A stretch of 35,720 nucleotides of DNA from an uncultured Porphyromonadaceae bacterium (lineage in GTDB: Bacteria > Bacteroidota > Bacteroidia > Bacteroidales > Muribaculaceae), in NCBI GenBank assembly GCA_947177615.1, contig CAMWUY010000005.1, forward strand, positions 1 through 35,720, written 5' to 3'. Positions 32,153 to 35,720 of this stretch are shown here, piece after piece. Every line of letters begins with the position of its first letter. Within the stretch, counting starts at the first letter, position 1. The position numbers and the translations under genes are program-made. A model generated the notes under the pieces. That model was given only the letters and a program-made list of their open reading frames with translations. It had not been told where the DNA came from and did no database searches.

Positions 32153-32913
32153 AACTTAATTGGGTTTACGTTCATAGTCGCGAGATTTACATAAGCGCCC
32201 TGCATATCGATGAGACCATCGTATATGAGTTTCCACAGCAAAGCACATCCGGTTTGGGCTATGAAAGAGTTGATGAATAAATCCTGTTTGCGTAGAGCTT
32301 CAGCGAGTGAGCAACTCGGCCCACTTTCAGATTCATCTACGGCCGACAGATCAAACAGCTCATCAACGCATTTAAGTTTCTCAATCGTTGTGTATTTCTT
32401 ACTCTTAGGCTGAGAGATTTTACGAACAGTCCCTAACACAACTTGACCTCGGTCGAGTTGGTTACCAAAGTCAAGCCAATATAAGGGTTTCATATCATCA
32501 TGACAAATGCTTCGACGTAATATACTACCGATTTCTAATCTTGATTTGACATTATCTACACATGTTATAGTGATATTCGCCGGAGGAATGTTATTGCCTT
32601 CATACCGTACCGGTTTCGCCTCCCAATCAAGACCGTAGAATGAATTTATGCGAGTTGCAAGCACATTGGCTTTATTCAACCCTATATCAGTGGCGCTGAA
32701 TAATTGCCGGCCTATATTGGCTTCTGTCACAATATCATCATCGACAACCTTAACATATAGTCCGGGGTGGCCTAACTTATACAGAGCATAGTCCATACGG
32801 GCTAAAGCACTTATTACCTGACTGCCCGTTCCGCCGGCTCCAATAAGATTTACTGTTACTCTATGTACCGGATCTGTGATGTATGGGTCTGCAAAATGCG
32901 TTTTGGTTTTCAT
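32149..32913 (-). CDS. PRTRC system ThiF-family protein
   Basis: A 254-aa E1-like adenylyltransferase. GAGGTGS (25-31) is the ATP-binding loop, NIGRQ (66-70) the conserved Arg loop, and CVDN (118-121) the Mg-binding region. A Cys at 201 (GPSCSLAEAL) lies where PRTRC ThiF proteins have a conserved Cys. The zinc-binding CxxC pairs of classical ThiF are missing. It overlaps the B gene by 4 bp and the methyltransferase by 4 bp. A substrate protein is not identified. Confidence 0.9.
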   Translation of the reverse strand: MKTKTHFADPYITDPVHRVTVNLIGAGGTGSQVISALARMDYALYKLGHPGLYVKVVDDDIVTEANIGRQLFSATDIGLNKANVLATRINSFYGLDWEAKPVRYEGNNIPPANITITCVDNVKSRLEIGSILRRSICHDDMKPLYWLDFGNQLDRGQVVLGTVRKISQPKSKKYTTIEKLKCVDELFDLSAVDESESGPSCSLAEALRKQDLFINSFIAQTGCALLWKLIYDGLIDMQGAYVNLATMNVNPIKL

Positions 32914-33602
32914 TTCAGCAAATCAGTTAATTTTCTATTTGATTTAATAAGTACCTTTGTCGGAAACGGAATACCATCTTCAATACAAGACTTCGTTATT
33001 ACAGCGAGATTGCCGTTAATGGGATTAGAGCCATACAAATGTGAAAACTCCGAGTTCCAGAACATTTTCTCCCAATATTCTATCGCTTCCTGATACGTGA
33101 GATTCTTAGGCTTTGTGACTTTCGCTGAACCCAAACACACAGCATGGTTATTGACATTAAAGAAGGGTGCTTGGAATAATTTGTCTTTAGGTTCTTTGCC
33201 CTTGAACACATATACACTGAGCGAATTGTTGTCAGCAGCATACACAATACCAGGCACCATAATTTCGCCCTCAGGAATACCCAAACTTTTAGTGAAGAAC
33301 ATCCTTCGCTTCATTGGAGGATTATACCATACAAGGCGTGTACGGCCAGTTGTTGTGTCAGCGAAAAGAAGATTTCGAGGAATGATACCATGAAAGCCTA
33401 CCTCCAACTCATCGGAGTCTTCTGCAATGGCCTTAATGATACTTGTTATACACTCCTTAGAGAGTGGCTTCCCTGCACCCATTTTGCCATCAGTTATATC
33501 TCTACGCTCTAAGTATACTCTATTTTCAGAGCATGAATAGACAATAATTGCCATTTCTGGAATGTACTCTTCTTTCAGAAGATTTGTTAGTCCGTTACTC
33601 AT
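32910..33602 (-). CDS. PRTRC system protein B
   Basis: A 230-aa protein. Recognisable PRTRC-B segments are LVWYNPPMKRRMFF, IPEGEIMVPGIVYAAD, APFFNVNNHAVCLGS and a following EYWEKMFWNSEFSH. The function of protein B is unknown. It overlaps both the F-position gene and the ThiF gene by 4 bp, so the cassette is translated as a unit. Confidence 0.85.
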   Translation of the reverse strand: MSNGLTNLLKEEYIPEMAIIVYSCSENRVYLERRDITDGKMGAGKPLSKECITSIIKAIAEDSDELEVGFHGIIPRNLLFADTTTGRTRLVWYNPPMKRRMFFTKSLGIPEGEIMVPGIVYAADNNSLSVYVFKGKEPKDKLFQAPFFNVNNHAVCLGSAKVTKPKNLTYQEAIEYWEKMFWNSEFSHLYGSNPINGNLAVITKSCIEDGIPFPTKVLIKSNRKLTDLLK

Positions 33603-34759
33603 AAGCTCATAATAATACTTGTCATTTTATCGAACCATGCACACCACCTCATTGGGAAATCCGAGGCTACAAATGGTGTGCTTACTTCAGGAGTTAAAAT
33701 TCTATGATCGTATAGAGGTATAAGTTCTAAGCTCCCGGCTTCTCCATTGATGCAGTCTTCAGCTTGCTCAACTATTTCATCGTGAAAATCATAAACTATA
33801 GCAAAGAGTCTCGAATGGTCTATGTGCTCTTCACGACAGTCAAAGTCATCAATCCAGCAATGCTCTGGAGACCACACAAAATCAGACCATGTCCCTTCAT
33901 CACGGAGAACAATGCCATTTTTTAATACATTTAACAGAGGACCATACTTTGTTTCTTCATACTTTTTTATGGCCTCGTTTACTTCGTTCATTGTACACTC
34001 TACATCATTGGGGAAAGATGAACACTCCGAAATCAATTCGGAAATCTCACCTTCAAGATATGAGTGAACTAATTCTTTGGTTATTTCATATTGCTCTGGA
34101 TCTTCCTCTTTTAATAGCTCTATTTGTTCGCCATCATCCCATATTCCGAGCGCAAATGAAAGGTCCATGTGATCGCTTGGCTCCAACAGATGATAATATG
34201 CCTTTATCATTGCAATCAGGTGCTTTACTAAAGGTTTCAAATCTTCCGGAAGTCTATTTACGAAACTTACTGGCAAAAAATATAAAGTATTATAGTCGAA
34301 ATCGCAATAGACATACTCATGGATTACTACCATATTTAGCTTTTCGTCATAATCCAATCCCAATTCTCTTCCTTCGGGAGCGGCATCCTGCGCTATTGAG
34401 AGTAATACTGACAAGTCCACCAAAGGATTTTGAGATTTTTCAAATGAGAAGTTCTTACGATAAATTCCACAATAAGCCTTTACGGCCCCGCTGACAAATT
34501 CTATATTTTTCAGCGCATCAATCTTTATTTCTTTTCCATGGACCCAGAAGATTGTTCCATTATCAGAAACCTGCCCGAATGGAGCTTCACAAACGGGCAG
34601 GTTAATTGATAGAACTGGTTTGAATACTTCTGTTAGAAAGGAATATTGATTTTGTGCTTGGGTATCAAAATTTTGTCGCGTTCCTCTCTGGACCGAAGCT
34701 TTCCTCTTCGCGATTTTTCGTTTAGGAGTATTCTTCCGACTTTTGACAAGAGCATCCAT
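33599..34759 (-). CDS. PRTRC cassette protein in the F position, 386 aa
   Basis: A 386-aa acidic protein between PRTRC C and B. The N-terminal 30 residues are strongly basic (KSRKNTPKRKIAKRKAS), the rest is acidic and helical. I cannot confirm that it belongs to the PRTRC F family from sequence alone, so the call rests on position. The JAB-domain protein A that often lies near this place is absent. Confidence 0.6.
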   Translation of the reverse strand: MDALVKSRKNTPKRKIAKRKASVQRGTRQNFDTQAQNQYSFLTEVFKPVLSINLPVCEAPFGQVSDNGTIFWVHGKEIKIDALKNIEFVSGAVKAYCGIYRKNFSFEKSQNPLVDLSVLLSIAQDAAPEGRELGLDYDEKLNMVVIHEYVYCDFDYNTLYFLPVSFVNRLPEDLKPLVKHLIAMIKAYYHLLEPSDHMDLSFALGIWDDGEQIELLKEEDPEQYEITKELVHSYLEGEISELISECSSFPNDVECTMNEVNEAIKKYEETKYGPLLNVLKNGIVLRDEGTWSDFVWSPEHCWIDDFDCREEHIDHSRLFAIVYDFHDEIVEQAEDCINGEAGSLELIPLYDHRILTPEVSTPFVASDFPMRWCAWFDKMTSIIMSL

Positions 34760-34781
34760 TCTGCTGATTTGTTATTTGGTG

Positions 34782-34991
34782 TCATCCCTTGGTTCCGACG
34801 GTAGTCTTAAATTCATACACAGCCTGATCGTTTTCAATCTTGGGACCGAATACGTTTGAGGTTGTCAGTTCGGGATACTGATTGGAGTAAAAAGCCATGA
34901 CCTCTTCAGGCGTGAGCGATGGATTGGGGTCCGGGAGCATATCGTTGTTCTTCTTGAACACGCGAGGAAATTTTGTAGTATTGAGTGCCAT
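34782..34991 (-). CDS. PRTRC system protein C
   Basis: A 69-aa protein with the typical PRTRC-C pattern: FPRVFKKNNDMLPDPNPSLT, EEVMAFYSNQYPELTTSNVF, then GP and a final GTKG. Length and motifs fit the family. It begins 2 bp after the E gene, and the next gene starts 22 bp downstream. The function is unknown, possibly a small partner of the ThiF protein. Confidence 0.88.
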   Translation of the reverse strand: MALNTTKFPRVFKKNNDMLPDPNPSLTPEEVMAFYSNQYPELTTSNVFGPKIENDQAVYEFKTTVGTKG

Positions 34992-34993
34992 GA

Positions 34994-35614
34994 TTATTCC
35001 TCCTCTTCGTTAAAATCATCGTCATCATTTGACTTGGTCGCCGGATTTTTCTTGCCGGACTTCTGAGCATTGAGGCTCACGTTTTTGCCGTCAGACTTAT
35101 CTTCTGCCGGACCGAACAGAGCGCCTTGGCCTGATTTCGAGTTTATCTCGCTCTCAAGAGCGTCAAGAGTGGCTTTGTCGCCGGCGGTCGCAACTTTGCG
35201 GGCGGATTCAACACACTTAAGTGCGTCGCGGTACTTTTCTTCACTGAGGTTGGTTTTGGCGAGGGTTACATAGCCATCGTATTCTTTCTTACGATTGGCT
35301 TCTGCAGATTTCTTTTCCTCTTCCATTTTGGATTTGGCTTTTGCCTCTTCCTGGGCTTTCTCGTAAGCCGCCATGTTGACAAGGAGTCCCGACGTTTGGC
35401 GGATCGGTTCAGCGATAGCAGCTACAAAGCCGGTATCGAGTTCATCGGGGGTTCCCGATACGTTGAGAGGAACGAGTTTGTTCTTTGCGGCGTCCTTAAC
35501 GAGGTCATTGCCGGGGAGGACGCTAACGGTCATAATGCCGTCCTTCTGTGCGATGGTAATAGTAGCGGTACAACCATTGCCAAGCACTTCTGATAGTGTT
35601 TTGAATAAATCCAT
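34994..35614 (-). CDS. PRTRC system protein E
   Basis: A 206-aa protein. The N-terminal 90 residues match PRTRC-E (LVPLNVSGTPDELDTGFVAA, IAEPIRQTSGLLVNM). The middle is a Glu/Lys-rich coiled coil, and the C-terminus is acidic. Residues GQGALFGP near 160 resemble a QxxLF clamp-type motif. It begins the visible part of the PRTRC operon, with the end of another gene 28 bp upstream. Confidence 0.88.
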   Translation of the reverse strand: MDLFKTLSEVLGNGCTATITIAQKDGIMTVSVLPGNDLVKDAAKNKLVPLNVSGTPDELDTGFVAAIAEPIRQTSGLLVNMAAYEKAQEEAKAKSKMEEEKKSAEANRKKEYDGYVTLAKTNLSEEKYRDALKCVESARKVATAGDKATLDALESEINSKSGQGALFGPAEDKSDGKNVSLNAQKSGKKNPATKSNDDDDFNEEEE

Positions 35615-35641
35615 AAAATATTTAATTAGAAAATGTTGTGA

Positions 35642-35720
35642 TTATTCTACGAAGTAGACGTATGTAGTCGTGGTATGGTAGTCAATGTCTTGCTCGGACC
35701 ACCCCATGCCTTTTTTCTCT
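35642..35720 (-). CDS. C-terminal end of an unknown gene cut by the window edge
   Basis: An open minus-strand frame of 25 codons enters from the right edge and ends with TAA at 35644-35642 (last residues TTTYVYFVE). It lies 28 bp before the PRTRC E start, so it probably belongs to the same operon. Too little is visible to name it. Confidence 0.5.
   Translation of the reverse strand, partial: EKKGMGWSEQDIDYHTTTTYVYFVE

Noticed and set aside
1-35720. CRISPR arrays, tRNA genes, insertion sequences
   Set aside because: No regularly spaced repeats, no cloverleaf-like segments in the few gene-free stretches, and no transposase-like protein.

Overview
The window looks like part of a temperate phage or phage-plasmid of a gut Bacteroidales host. 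Three lines of evidence support this. Its promoters have the Bacteroidetes layout (a TTG-type box, 19 nt, then TAnnTTTG). It carries a large terminase with tail genes including a 1406-aa tape measure. At the right end it carries a PRTRC (ParB-related, ThiF-related) cassette, which is usually found on plasmids and integrated elements. No integrase, portal, capsid, tRNA, CRISPR or IS gene is visible, so this is only part of the element.

Layout from right to left, almost all on the minus strand. (1) 35720-30622: PRTRC proteins E, C, an F-position protein, B and ThiF, then an N6-type methyltransferase and two small proteins. (2) 30524-21552: an accessory operon of tightly packed small genes. It holds two radical SAM enzymes, a zinc-ribbon protein, a three-domain protein ending in a DUF2829/Tad2-like (Thoeris anti-defence) domain, a zinc-containing clamp-like protein, an ASCH protein, a PD-(D/E)XK protein, a tandem-HTH protein, and two genes that look broken (a one-base frameshift and an early TAG). 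(3) 21265-18467: three ParB-N proteins in a row, the third fused to a methyltransferase. (4) 18363-4068: a protein with a divergent paralogue elsewhere in the window, an HTH protein (possible small terminase), an SNF2 helicase, two XRE repressor-like proteins, the large terminase, then tail genes ending with the tape measure and a small HTH protein. (5) 2586-1: six small minus-strand genes, the last running off the left edge.

Two plus-strand units interrupt this layout. Locus A (2709-4033) has a promoter, a strongly folded RNA of about 200 nt, then the second paralogue translationally coupled to a secreted protein. Locus B (21402-21557) has a promoter with the same 14-bp core followed by two hairpin/T-tract elements and no credible gene.

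The most notable finding is regulatory. Minus-strand operons 2, 4 and 5 start with almost the same promoter module (TTGC, N19, TAnnTTTG, N5, GCAAATAAGAT, then AATCAAAAA), and operon 3 starts with a diverged version. The spacers also share a TGATTATT-like element next to the -7 box. This suggests one phage-wide regulatory circuit, perhaps run by the tandem XRE proteins and linked to the two small plus-strand RNAs. Several proteins end in peptides resembling sliding-clamp binding motifs (QLxLF), alongside the clamp-like protein.
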